A stretch of DNA of 64,000 bases from Limnomonas spitsbergensis (GCA_037349105.1 JAYJMM010000020.1:242001-306000), one strand, 5' to 3'. Counted from the stretch's first letter, positions 44,649 to 54,327 are shown. Notes: generated from the sequence alone by a model not told the origin. Made by a program: numbers and translations.

Positions 44649-45368
44649 CTAGCAGTTCTTGCCATACACCTGAATTATCATCTTCTCCCATCCATATGCA
44701 TCTCCCTCGGCCTGAACTATCGCCATCTCCTCGATGATGTCCTTAGCATGGCTCACTCCCTGGCTTGTTATGTAGCCTCTTCTTGACCTAAAAAGAGTAG
44801 ACAGGAACAAAAGATAAGGAATGTTTTGGGATGAGACAGGGTTTTTGAGGATCTTTCAGATTCAGAATAATACGCTGGTGTTTAAGCTGTTATGCAAGTA
44901 ACATGGCCATTCATGAATAGCTTAAACAAAATAAATAATCATACCTTGAAGCTGAAGAAGGCAAGCTGCTCCAGCGACGCAATCACTTTGGCGAGAGCAT
45001 GTCGGGTTTGAGCGCTTATGCTCGATGCGGATGACGGCTCCAGTGCCCGGGCGATGCCAGAAAGCAATAATGGTCGAAGGGGCCACCGTTGGGGAGAGAC
45101 CTATATGAGTGAGGGGTTGGTAAATCAGCAAATAACTATGCAATAACAATCCAAAATTGCCAATGTATGATATGAGGAGAACCTGTGATTCGTTGGCAGT
45201 AGGTGGAGTGAACCAATATCATTCAAACGTACACACCTATACATGTTGTCCACTAGCAGCCCATCAGCCCATGCCCTGAAGTTGTCCTCTGACTTCAATC
45301 TTGCTGGCCGTCTTTGTCAGGGCCTTCGTGAAACCTTCGCGGTGGTGCGACTTCGTAAACTGGCTCCA
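44649..45368 (-). pseudogene. Exon-like segments of an unidentified gene
   Basis: Three coding-like blocks with plausible splice signals. Block 45368 downward starts after TTTGTAG and reads WSQFTKSHHREGFTKALTKT, then continues in another frame as LKSEDNFRAWADGLLVDNMY. Block 44945-45100 (52 codons, acceptor CATATAG, donor GTATGA) reads SGIARALEPSSASSISAQTR, then HALAKVIASLEQLAFFSFK. Block 44649-44787 (acceptor TTTTTAG) reads RRGYITSQGVSHAKDIIEEM, then VQAEGDAYGWEKMIIQVYGK, and stops. The phases between blocks do not agree, so this is either decayed or mis-modelled. Family not recognised. Confidence 0.35.
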
Positions 45369-45408
45369 CTACAAAGCAGGGAGATGGATATGAGCTCGTA
45401 AACATGCC

Positions 45409-45882
45409 TTAAGGTATTAGGTAAGCTTCATGACATACTACTCTTTTGTTTGACTGCGCACCATGCTTGTTTGCCACTGCCCCGTTGCCTCGCTCGTCGT
45501 CTTCCCCGCCTAAGGACAGAGCCCTCTTTCGCTTCTTTCCCACAGCCTCCGCCTCTTCCACCGCATTCTCTGTATAGCAATATACGGAAATTAGCGAACC
45601 AGAAAGTATGGGTAGGCCGCCAGAAATGCATTCTCTCACGTCTGATCTCACCGTCGCTGTCAGATCCTTCAGAATCTGAAGGCTCGCTGGTGTCGGCAGA
45701 GCGGCCGCAGCTGACCCTCCAGCTGCAGGTTTACCAGCTGAAAGGAAACCAGCAATTGCATCTGCTTGCGCGTCAGCCCTCCGAGCCTTCTTTTGTGCAC
45801 GTGTCGATTCCTTTATGATGCGTGCAGAAGGCGCGGCCTTGGAGGTCCTAATCCTCAGGCGCGCACCCCGGCCCTCGGACAT
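45409..45882 (-). CDS. Hypothetical basic protein, 157 residues, with a nuclear-localisation-like motif
   Basis: ATG at 45882, stop after EAYLIP. The N-terminus MSEGRGARLRIRTSKAAPSA and STRAQKKARRADAQ is basic; the middle is Ala/Gly-rich; the C-terminal part has ENAVEEAEAVGKKRKRALSL, an acidic stretch then a KKRKR nuclear-localisation-like motif. A GTGAGA donor near 45651 and a TATACAG acceptor near 45570 would remove 82 nt but change the frame; spliced to an alternative upstream frame (SEPSDSEGSDSD) they give a smoother acidic region, so a small frameshift or a different gene model is possible. It may be the 5' part of the gene whose exon-like blocks lie at 44649-45368. No family recognised. 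Confidence 0.4.
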   Translation of the reverse strand: MSEGRGARLRIRTSKAAPSARIIKESTRAQKKARRADAQADAIAGFLSAGKPAAGGSAAAALPTPASLQILKDLTATVRSDVRECISGGLPILSGSLISVYCYTENAVEEAEAVGKKRKRALSLGGEDDERGNGAVANKHGAQSNKRVVCHEAYLIP

Positions 45883-45892
45883 CCTTCAGTCA

Positions 45893-46480
45893 GATTTCAA
45901 ATTATTGAGCGACTCTAGGGCGGGTAAAGGAAAGGGGAGAATAGGAGAGAAGACATAAATAATAGATAGGGAGCTGATGCCCTAGTGCGTCTGGACGAAT
46001 AGCTGTATGGTGGATCCAGGCACATTAACGAGCACACGTCCACACCGTCCGAACTTAGTATTACGTACCAACAGCCCCTCGAGCAACGCTTCGGTTATTT
46101 GTATTCTTATCAGCCTCTATCTATCATATACCCCTCTCTATTTCAGAGGGGGGGTAGGTGAGATGCCCCACACAAACCTAACACCGCCTTGTGATGTTCA
46201 CACATTATCACAACGTGGATAGTCCACGTTGTGATATGGCGCGGGACGATTCCGACCTTGTGTGAAGAATCACTAGCATGTGTGACGGGCATGTGCATTT
46301 CTTTCTTACATATTTCGTTAGAGGCCAGCTGGTCAAACCTTTTTTTAAGACACACTCAGGCTAGCATGGGCGGCACACACTCAGGCTGGCACACACTCAG
46401 GCTGGCATGGGCGGCTTCCTGATAGTTCAGCTATTTCCTAGCTCAGAGGACCTGTACAAGTCAGGATTGGCTGGCACCTT
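45893..46480. other. Gene-poor stretch with one strong hairpin
   Basis: AT-rich intergenic sequence, with ACACACTCAGGCTGGC words repeated at about 46363-46410. No convincing coding sequence on either strand. Confidence 0.5.
46206..46236. other. Perfect 14-bp inverted repeat with 3-nt loop
   Basis: TATCACAACGTGGA at 46206-46219 pairs completely with 46223-46236, loop TAG. Could be a foldback element core or a transcribed stem-loop. Confidence 0.8.
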
Positions 46481-46483
46481 CGA

Positions 46484-46831
46484 ATGGAATCCTCGAGTGA
46501 TCTGGGGTCCCATCTCTTACATCTCACCAAGGGGATGGATCAGGACCTGGTTAACGTCTTCGATGATGTCTCGGCCTCAAACACAAGCAGGAGTACGGAG
46601 ACGAAGGCCAACGGCCAGCGGAAGCACGTCCCTAACTGCTACATTTCCTCTGTGCTGGAGAAGGGGGGTGGCAATCCGGAGGAGACAGAGAAAGTGGATA
46701 ACACATGGACAAGTTCGGTAATGCACACATACCTTAACCGCTGCATCAATGGGCTCATGCACCTCGTTGTTGATCATGTGCTTACCTACTATATTTTTAG
46801 AAAACTAGAGGGGAACCCCAATCCCTACTAG
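46484..46831 (+). CDS. Hypothetical ORF, 115 residues
   Basis: ATG at 46484; reads MESSSDLGSHLLHLTKGMDQ, then polar sequence with SSVLEKGGGNPEETEKVDNT, and ends just as the 34-bp repeat starts. Composition is protein-like rather than repeat-like, but there is no recognised motif and no supporting splice or promoter signal. It may be an exon or chance. Confidence 0.25.
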   Translation: MESSSDLGSHLLHLTKGMDQDLVNVFDDVSASNTSRSTETKANGQRKHVPNCYISSVLEKGGGNPEETEKVDNTWTSSVMHTYLNRCINGLMHLVVDHVLTYYIFRKLEGNPNPY

Positions 46832-47898
46832 CTGGCCAGCTTGCTTGCGCAGCACCCTAGTACTATTGGCCCGCTTGCTTGCGCACCACACTGGTATTGC
46901 TGGCCAGCTTGCTTGCGCACTACCCTGGTTTTGCTGGCTTGCTTGCTTGCGCACCACCCTGGTATTACTGGCCAGCTTGCTTGCGCACCACCCTAGTATT
47001 GCTGGCCAACTTGCTTGCGCACCACCCTAGTATTGCTGGCCTGCGTGCTTGCGCACCACCCTAGTACTGCTAGCCTGCTTGCTTGCGCACAACCCCAGTA
47101 CTGCTGGCCAGCTTGCTTGCGCACCACACTGGTATTGCTGGTCAGCTTGCTTGCGCACCACCCTGGTATTGCTGGTCAGCTTGCTTGCGCACCACCCTAG
47201 TACTACTGGCCAGCTTGCTTGCGCACCACTTTAGTACTGCTGGCCAGCTTGCTTGTGCACCACCCTAGTACTGTTGGCCTGCTTGCTTGCGCACCACCCT
47301 AGTATTGCTGGCCTGCTTGCTTGCGCACAACCCCAGTACTGCTGGCCTGCTTGCTTGCGCACCACCCTAGTACTGCTGGCCAGCTTGCTTGCGCACCACT
47401 TTAGTACTGCTGGCCAGCTTGCTTGCGCACCACCCTAGTACTGCTGGCTTGCTTGCTTGCGCACCACCCTAGTACTGCTGGCCAGCTTGCTTGCGCACCA
47501 CCCTAGTACTGCTGGCCAGCTTGCTTGCGCACCACCCTAGTACTGCTGGCCTGCTTGCTTGCGCACCACCCTAGTACTACTGGCCAGCTTGCTTGCGCAC
47601 CACTTTAGTACTGCTGGCCAGCTTGCTTGCGCACCACCCTAGTACTGCTGGCCAGCTTGCTTGTGCACCACCCTAGTACTGCTGGCTTGCTTGCTTGCGC
47701 ACCACCCTAGTACTGCTGGCCAGCTTGCTTGCGCACCACCCTAGTACTGCTGGCCAGCTTGCTTGCGCACCACCCTAGTATTGCTGGCCAGCTTGCTTGC
47801 GCACCACCCTAGTACTGCTGGCCTGCTTGCTTGCGCACCACCCTAGCACTGCTGGCCAGCTTGCTTGCGCACCACTTTAGTACTGCTGGCCAGCTTGC
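46829..47898. repeat. 34-bp minisatellite, about 31 copies
   Basis: Unit runs GCTTGCTTGCGCACCACC, CTAGTACTG, CTGGCCA with variants (AGCTTGC/TGCTTGC, ACTTTAGT for ACCCTAGT). Because 34 is not a multiple of 3, each strand shows staggered 61-codon frames; these are repeat shadows. Confidence 0.97.
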
Positions 47899-47928
47899 AC
47901 ACACGTCATTTGTGTGGGCACTTGTTTC

Positions 47929-47986
47929 TGAGGGCGCCCACGCGGCGGAGCCTTTTTTTGGAGGGCCCAAAGGTGTAACGTCAGTG
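47929..47986 (+). mobile_element. LINE 3' tail fragment
   Basis: GGCGCCCACGCGG, GGAGC, GGGCCC, AGGTGTAACGTCAGTGAC matches, in order, the reverse complement of about 57893-57950, the tail of the truncated LINE on the minus strand. Directly follows the 34-bp minisatellite. Confidence 0.6.
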
Positions 47987-48146
47987 ACTTGTCCCTGAGT
48001 GGCATTCTGTCCCGCATGTAGTCAATAATGATTTGTGTTATGCCGGGTTCCATGTTCCTGCCCCCTCACATAGGAGGATGGCATGGCTGCACCATGGCCC
48101 AGGCTGTGCAGGGTAGCTGGAATTGAGCCTAGTCATTCCTACCAGC

Positions 48147-48180
48147 CCCACGCGGCCGAGCGTTAAGCATGGCCCAGCGG
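48147..48180 (+). mobile_element. Second LINE 3' tail-like fragment
   Basis: CCCACGCGGCCGAGCGTTAA followed by GCATGGCCCAGCGG resembles the same tail (CACGCGGCCGAGCTTTGAGC then GGGCCCAG) at the right-hand LINE. Confidence 0.45.
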
Positions 48181-48201
48181 GTATGCACCGTTCTAAACTG
48201 T

Positions 48202-49060
48202 GTGTTATGAAGTCCATGAATGAATACCAGTAGTGGTGTACTTGCAATCATGGTAGGTGCTTCAGCCCAACAACCATATATAACACATCATTAAGGACTG
48301 AAAGCCAATGAGTCCCGCATCTAGTTCTGAATCTTACTTTGTGTTATGAAGTCCGTGAATAAATACTTGTAGTGGTGTAGTGACCGTCATGGTAGGTGCT
48401 TCAGCCCAACAAGCATGCATAGCACAACATAGACGGCGCTTAGACTGAAAGCCAATGAGTCCCGCATCTAGTTCTGAATCTTACTTTGTGTTATAAGGTC
48501 CGTGAATGGATACTTGTAGTGGTGTAGTGACCGTCATGGTAGGTGCTTCAACCCAACAAGCATGCCTAGCACAACAGAGACGGCGCTTAGACTGAAAGCC
48601 AATGAGTCTTGCATCTAGTTCTGAATCTTACTTTGTGTAATAAGGTCCGTGAATGGATACTTGTAGTGGTGTAGTGACCGTCATGGTAGGTGCTTCAACC
48701 CAACAAGCATTCATAGCACAACAGAGACGGCGCTAAGACTGAAAGCCAATGAGTCTTGCATCTAGTTATGAATCTTACTTTGTGTAATAAGGTCCGTGAA
48801 TGGATACTTGTAGTGGTGAAGTGACCGTCATGGTAGGTGCTTCAGCCCAACAAGCATTCATAGCACAACAGAGACGGCGCTTAGACTGAAAGCCAATGAG
48901 TCCCGCATCTAGTTCTGAATCTTACTTTGTGTTATAAGGTCCGTGAATTGATACTTGTAGTGGTGTAGTGACCGTCATGGTAGGTGCTTCAGCCCAACAA
49001 GCATTCATAGCACAACAGAGACGGCGCTTAGACTAAAAGCCAATGAGCCGCGCGTCGAGT
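48202..49060. repeat. 147-bp satellite, about six copies
   Basis: GTGTTATAAGGTCCGTGAAT-type starts at 48202, 48341, 48488, 48635, 48782 and 48929: one 139-bp spacing, then four of exactly 147 bp. The unit includes GGTAGGTGCTTCAGCCCAAC and AAAGCCAATGAGTC. Few open frames; no coding signal. Confidence 0.95.
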
Positions 49061-49062
49061 AC

Positions 49063-49290
49063 ACATACTGTTACAATCAGTTCAATCTACTGTTACACTC
49101 AGTTCAAGCATAATAATAATTTAAATGTCCACTCTAAATCAGCATGAATCACTCGGAATCAGAATCAGACTGGGGGGTAACGGCATATACATGTGTGCAA
49201 GGCTCCCCTCGGACCCATTTCCACACATTAATCTTAAAGAACTCAGGACCCTTCACAAAATCTTTCACTATAGAAACCTCAAGCACAACT
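49063..49290. other. Spacer between satellites
   Basis: Short unique sequence; an imperfect TACTGTTACACTCAGTTCAA duplication at about 49064-49108. No gene seen. Confidence 0.5.
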
Positions 49291-49910
49291 CCCACCAGCA
49301 GGGCACAGGAAATACGGGCGGTTGCGGTGCATCCTAGTGAAGCACAAAACCCACCAGCAATGCACAGGAAATACGGGCGGTTAGGGTGCATGCCGGTGAA
49401 GCGGAACACCGACCAGCAGGGCACAGGAAATACGGGCGGTTGTGGTGCATGCTACTGAAGCGCAACACCCACCAGCAGGGCATAGGAAATACGGGCGGTT
49501 GGGTGCATGATGGTGAAGCGGAACACCCACCAGCACGGCACAGAAAATACGGGCGGTTGCGGTGCATGCCAATGAAGCGCAACACCCACCAGCAGGGCAC
49601 AGGAAATACGGGCGGTTGCGGTGCATGCTACTGAAGCGCAACACCCACCAGTAGGGCACAGGAAATACGGGCGGTTGGGGTGCAGGCTGGTGAAGCGCAA
49701 CACTCACCAGTAGGGCACAGGAAATAAGGGCGTTTACTGTGCATGCTGGTGAAGCGCAAAACCCACCAGCAGGGCACGGCAAACACGGGCGGTTGTGGTG
49801 CATGCCGATGAAGCGGTGCACCCACCGGTTAAGCGATGCACCCATTGGTAGGGCACAGGAAAAATGGGCGGTTGCGGTGCACACCGTTGATGGTTTAGGG
49901 TTGTTGTTTT
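49290..49910. repeat. About 59-bp minisatellite, about ten copies
   Basis: Unit contains GAAGCGCAACACCCACCAGC, AGGGCACAGGAAATACGGGC, GGTTGCGGTGCATGC. Copies vary by substitutions and small indels; the long minus-strand frames are repeat shadows. Confidence 0.92.
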
Positions 49911-50400
49911 GCACGGCATGATGCGTTACCCTCTTAAGCCAGTTTCTCTGGAAAGAGCGTAGCACCCACTTGCATGGCACTGTTCATACAGGCAAGCGCT
50001 GTGCATGCGGGTGGGGCACTACACTCATCGGAGGGGCACGGTAATACGGGCGGGCGCTGTGCACAGTAAATAATACGGGCGGGCACTGCAGGTGGGTGGG
50101 GCACTACACCAATCCGCAGGCTGGCGAGGCATTTAGACGGCGTTGCCCATCCGTCGGGGCGATGTGCATGCGCATGAGGTGATCGGGTGCTACGGATTCA
50201 AGTACCGGTGGGGCACTGTGCAAACAGGCCGGTGATAGGAAGACCAGGATGTGCTAGTATACGTGCGGGGCGCTGCTGTTGCTCGAGGGAAATGCGCATG
50301 CAAGAAGGGTGGTGCGCATGCGGGCGGGGCGTTGCGCTTGGGCGATGTGCATATGGTATGGGCAAGTCACAACACATGCGAGACATGCAAGCTCAAAAAC
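49911..50400. repeat. Degenerate continuation of the ATACGGGCGG repeat
   Basis: Irregular words (ATACGGGCGG, GGGCACT, CTGTGCA, GCGCATGCGGGCGGGG) continue to about 50350 with no fixed period. Confidence 0.55.
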
Positions 50401-50940
50401 GAGTCCCATAGTGCTGACTCCACCTGACACTGAGAGCTCTACCGCTGAATCCTTCTGTTGCTGTCTCCTTTACTCTTGTCGCATCTGCTGACGTTCGCTT
50501 AGGGCGGTCAAAATTATGAGCTGCCGGATAACTCTTGCTTCTGCACACATGCTGGTAGGCTTCCGCTGCTGCAGCTTAGTGACCTTAGTGACCTTAGCGA
50601 CCTTGTGTATGCTGCTTAGAAGCCTTGGGGTGCTTACGGTATCATAAAACTTCCTCAAGCGCCCCTCAACCTTTCTTTGTTAATGAGAGCTAGCCGTCCC
50701 AGTAAGTTGATGCCTAACCACAGTAGTACAACTTTCGATCGCATTCAAAGCCTGCGAAGCGTAAGAAAGTCACGGCTGAAAGTTGTTATAAGTCGGTTGC
50801 CTACGGTACACGCTAGGCGACCTGCGATAGGCGCCTGTGTCAATCGCCGTCGTGATTCACTACATCTACCTCGGTAAAATTGGTAACTAACAGTATTTCC
50901 AGGCGATAGATGTCAATTCGACTTTTCAGTGGCCACGCCT
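50401..50940. other. Intergenic stretch, nothing identified
   Basis: No repeat structure or protein motif recognised. A 62-codon minus-strand frame (50470-50658) has TSMCAEARVIRQLIILTALS but no supporting context. Confidence 0.4.
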
Positions 50941-50999
50941 GATTGTCGTTTAAAACGAGGTGCGTTCAAGCCTCTGTCTTCCAGTGGCTTGAAATAGGG

Positions 51000-51060
51000 G
51001 GCAAATCAAGCGGCCAAATCAAGCGCTCTCATGTTACCGACGTGGTGCAGCTGACTGACC
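51000..51060 (+). mobile_element. Short copy of the gag-element 5' region
   Basis: CAAATCAAGC words followed by CATGTTACCGACG and CAGCTGA match the reverse complement of about 44090-44135, at the 5' end of the gag-like element. The copy is in inverted orientation relative to that element. Confidence 0.45.
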
Positions 51061-51300
51061 GCAGGCATTCCTTGCTGCATCGATCATCTTTGCTACGTCC
51101 CCCTGCGACTCGCTTGTATCAGTTCCGCCGTGTGGGTCCCCTCCGGTGCCCTGATTTTGGTACTCATCTGGCTCACCTCTGGCCATCCGTACCCACTGGC
51201 TGTATTCTAGGCCTTGCCCTAGCACCTCTGACACTTCCTTGGGCAATGGTCCATCTCTCACTGGGAACATATAAGGTGGGGTCCCTGGCGAGTTATGCAC
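51034..51300 (-). pseudogene. Unidentified coding remnant A
   Basis: 88 codons with protein-like composition (PVRDGPLPKEVSEVLGQGLE, MARGEPDEYQNQGTGG, DVAKMIDAARNACGQSAAPR). Same strand as the remnants to its right; probably the end of one decayed element. Confidence 0.3.
51274..51295 (+). repeat. 22-bp inverted repeat, left arm
   Basis: AGGTGGGGTCCCTGGCGAGT(TA) is the exact reverse complement of 51735-51756. Read as protein, both arms give RWGPWRV in opposite orientations. Confidence 0.9.
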
Positions 51301-51603
51301 AAATGATTTTCCTACTAGCAGGACTCCATCTTCAGGGATTATAACTATATGGGAAAACTGTACCTCACACTGCTGTCCAGGTGTCCGTGGATAAAGATCC
51401 CGTAATGATGGGACTGCTATACATGGTGTTTTACTAGCCCAAGTACTCTATTGGTTGCTTTAACGATATCGTCAGACATAGCACATCTATACTGCATCTG
51501 AGGCATTACACGTCAAGAATTAACTGAGTAGTACGTTGCAGACGCGCAGTAATATGTAGGAGCTCGCTCAATACTGTGTGCTCTGCGTTCGATTGACGAT
51601 TGC

Positions 51604-52010
51604 TTACTCACTTGACCATTCTGGATTGCCTGGTGTGTTTGCGAAGTATAGAAGTTCTCCCGATAGAGACCTAAAGTAATGACTTATCGTATCAGCTAAA
51701 GAAAACAAGAAATGCAAGCCCAATTCATCCGAATTAACTCGCCAGGGACCCCACCTCTTATGCTTAACTTGGACCTTCACATACCCCTCTGGCAATTCTC
51801 TGTTAGCCCTGGGTGTTGTGCTGTCCGTCCTATCACCGTCTCTGCACCCCTATGGGTCTTCGTCGCCTGACAGTTCCCCTGCTATTTTCATACCCTCTCG
51901 GGATATCTCAGCCGTCACCTCACTGTCCTCTACTGGCTCGTACTCTCTCACTCGGGCGTTGCGCCTGACTGCATCCTGGTGCTGATACCGGTCTGGATCC
52001 ATTCTGCCGC
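51604..52010 (-). pseudogene. Unidentified coding remnant B
   Basis: Minus-strand frame with one in-frame stop: MDPDRYQHQDAVRRNARVRE, SGDEDP then stop, then PEGYVKVQVKHKRWGPWRVN and LGLHFLFSLADTISHYFRSL. Looks like a decayed gene or polyprotein; no family recognised. Confidence 0.35.
51735..51756 (-). repeat. 22-bp inverted repeat, right arm
   Basis: Exact reverse complement of 51274-51295; lies inside remnant B. Confidence 0.9.
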
Positions 52011-52199
52011 TTGGTATTCAGGCTAACCTTTGTCCTAGGTTCCTGCCAATACCGTGCCTTTCAGTTCTCTACTGACTCGACCCGCTGCTCACAGCCGGAT
52101 CACCGCTTGTCTATCGCTCACTGTTTGGCTGCACATCTTCCACGTCAGCCTAACGGGTTTTTCTTCTGCTTCCTTGCCTTGTTGAATCCTGGTTAGGAT

Positions 52200-52860
52200 A
52201 TCAACCTAGGGAGGAACTGCAGGCACGGCTTCCGATCTTTATTTTCGCGATAGATTCCCCTCTACCCAGCCTTCCTGCTGGCCTGGATTATACACTCGTA
52301 TCTTTCCAGCCACATTTGGTACTAACTTGATCCTTCCGATCATGCCGCCTCTGGACATTTTTAGCGGCACACTCCTCACCTTCCAGGATTGCTGGAGATG
52401 TCCTTGCCTCCTCAGTTCTGTAGCAAGCGCTTGTGGCTCCTCTGTCGCCTCTCCTACGGTGTGTCCACTTGCTTCCTGTGTGCGGCAACTGGGTCACTCT
52501 TAAAGTCCAGCACTCAGCTTCTTGCTGGTCTGCTATCTCACTTCTGCGGGTTCAGATCAATCTACGGGTGTACCACTCCGTAGTCTCTTTCACGCAGGCA
52601 AATATCTGCTGGGTGTATAAATTCCAGCCAGATCTTCATATTTCTTCTGCTAGCTTTGCTCAGAAAAAGCCAATTATGTAGCTCTAGCAGTTCTCATTTG
52701 GTATAGCACCTTTACTTGTGCTTCCAGCACTTTTCAGGCAATCCAAGGTAGATTATCCAGGTCAGACATAAATCCATACTGCTCCTCACAAACTCCTTCT
52801 TGGATATTCAGTGGGCACAGCTGATCAGGCAGCACTACTATCGTATCTTTGATGTTAGAT
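52200..52860 (-). pseudogene. Unidentified coding remnant C
   Basis: The minus strand reads DTIVVLPDQLCPLNIQEGVC, YGFMSDLDNLPWIA, then several in-frame stops separating KVLEAQVKVLYQMRTARA, KKYEDLAGIYTP, then TVGEATEEPQALATELRRQG and MSRGGMIGRIKLVPNVAGKI. The regular alternation of coding-like blocks with point stops suggests an old element ORF. Not recognised. Confidence 0.35.
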
Positions 52861-52962
52861 ACGTGAGGGTTGGTTCGGGACCGCAATGGGACTTCTTCCG
52901 TCTAGGCAGATCGGATCACTGAGGGCGGGCTCAGCGTAGCTTATCACTGAAGACTGAGAGAT

Positions 52963-52970
52963 AGCTATAC
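52963..52970. repeat. hAT target-site duplication, left (AGCTATAC)
   Basis: AGCTATAC immediately before the element and again at 54465-54472 immediately after it. Confidence 0.85.
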
Positions 52971-53097
52971 CAAGGTAGCACACTACGGCAAAAACGGTTT
53001 CGTATCCGGAGCAGATCGCTGCTCCGCTCCGGATACGGCAATACTGTTCCGATCCGGCTCACCATGTAGGAATGTTTTTGCAGCCCTTCCGGGCGAC

Positions 53098-53409
53098 ATG
53101 ACAGGCCATGCAACCCCTGGACACTTGCGGCTTAGATGCCTTTGGGGCGGCTTCAGCAACCACGCGATAGTACGCCTACACAACATGTCCGATATAACTG
53201 AGGACATTATCACTGACGTTCCAGACAGAATCGTTGATAACCTCGGGAAAACGCTAAAACTCTCTGACCCGTTCAAGGTGTCTTCCAATACGCGATGGCG
53301 TTGCAAGCAATGCAAGCTCAAGTTGTCTGGCTTCGAGAGACGAAGACTTTGGCCCATTGCAACACAGGGACAGGGAAAGAAAGAAAGAAAACGACCGAGC
53401 GTGGCTTGA
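53098..53409 (+). pseudogene. BED zinc-finger-like N-terminal fragment of a hAT transposase
   Basis: 103 codons. The segment WRCKQCKLKLSG...RRRLWPIATQGQG resembles the start of BED fingers in hAT transposases (aromatic-x-C-x2-C, then basic residues, then a His-containing helix and a GQG-like turn), but the expected His/Cys ligands after the CX2C are missing. Upstream sequence ITEDIITDVPDRIVDNLGKT is helical. BED fingers bind the transposon ends. Its place inside a structure-defined hAT element supports the reading; on sequence alone it would be weak. Confidence 0.45.
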
Positions 53410-53906
53410 TGTATGCGATCAATCAATTGGCTATTTTAAGGAACAACGAACTCCGAAAACAATGAATCATGTCTGCGACTACTATACGGTATCCGAGCCA
53501 TATTCGAATCGTCAGATCGATCAGCAATTCAGCACTTGACGAGCTAAGAAAACCCAGCCTTCACCCGGAGCGAGAACCCTGAGCCAAAGTCGCCAAATTC
53601 TGCATACCGACTGTATCAAGCAAGGTTGCAGCCAGATTTGAAGGGCAAAAGGGACATTATAGGGGATATTAGTTGTGCAAGACAATCACAAAGTGGGTTT
53701 GTTAGTTGTCATTGTTTGGACAGATGAGGAGTTGGGTATGCATCAATCATCGGCTATTATGCCACAGAATTTTGCATGGTCCAAGTCATAACAAATTAGT
53801 ATGCATGCATGTTGCATGGATGCATGGTTACTTTGGGGCTAGTAGGGGGGGCATCTGGGCATGCATGGGGGTTGTCTGCAGGCCTGCAACCATCATCATG
53901 TCTTTG

Positions 53907-54327
53907 TACCGTACTGCCACGATGTTTTGGTGCTTAGACTTTGGGGAAAGCAACCCCCAATAGTAGCACCATCGATATTAGGGGTCCGCGCGAAACCCCA
54001 AATACGAACCACCACACATTTCAACCCAAGTGTGGCGTTTTAGTGACACACCGCTGACACTCTCCTGCGCCGTCTAAGACAAGGGTTCTTCACTATGGAG
54101 GGCACCACCCCTCCTCCCCGACCACCCTTAGCATACGACCACCTAGGAACACGCCAATGCCGCTAATTGCTGTTTTTTATGGGGGGAAATCAACCCCCAA
54201 AGTCATATCACCGGAATGTATTAAAGGCTTCAACGAACCCCCAAAGCGAACCCCCAGAATATTATAAAAGGCTTCAAAACGGACCCCCAAAGGCATCGAA
54301 GCACCAAAACATCGTGGCAATACGGTA
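53907..54327. mobile_element. 421-bp inverted-repeat element (MITE-like) inside the hAT element
   Basis: TACCGTACTGCCACGATGTT (continuing to 53936) pairs with 54298-54327 at 28 of 30 positions. Both ends start with TA, so a TA duplication (Tc1/mariner style) is possible but not provable. The interior has AACCCCCAA(A) words and no ORF of note. Confidence 0.6.

Noticed and set aside
46845..47438. Series of 61-codon ORFs spaced by 34 bp
   Set aside because: Direct consequence of a 34-bp repeat cycling through three frames.
46829..49910. CRISPR array
   Set aside because: Repeats are directly adjacent without unique spacers, no cas genes, eukaryotic context.
49149..49980. Minus-strand Cys/Trp-rich ORFs (up to 199 codons) over the roughly 59-bp repeat
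   Set aside because: They follow the repeat period and lose composition outside it.
52983..53426. Minus-strand 147-codon ORF across the hAT left end
   Set aside because: Overlaps the BED-like plus frame and crosses the hairpin; composition is not protein-like.
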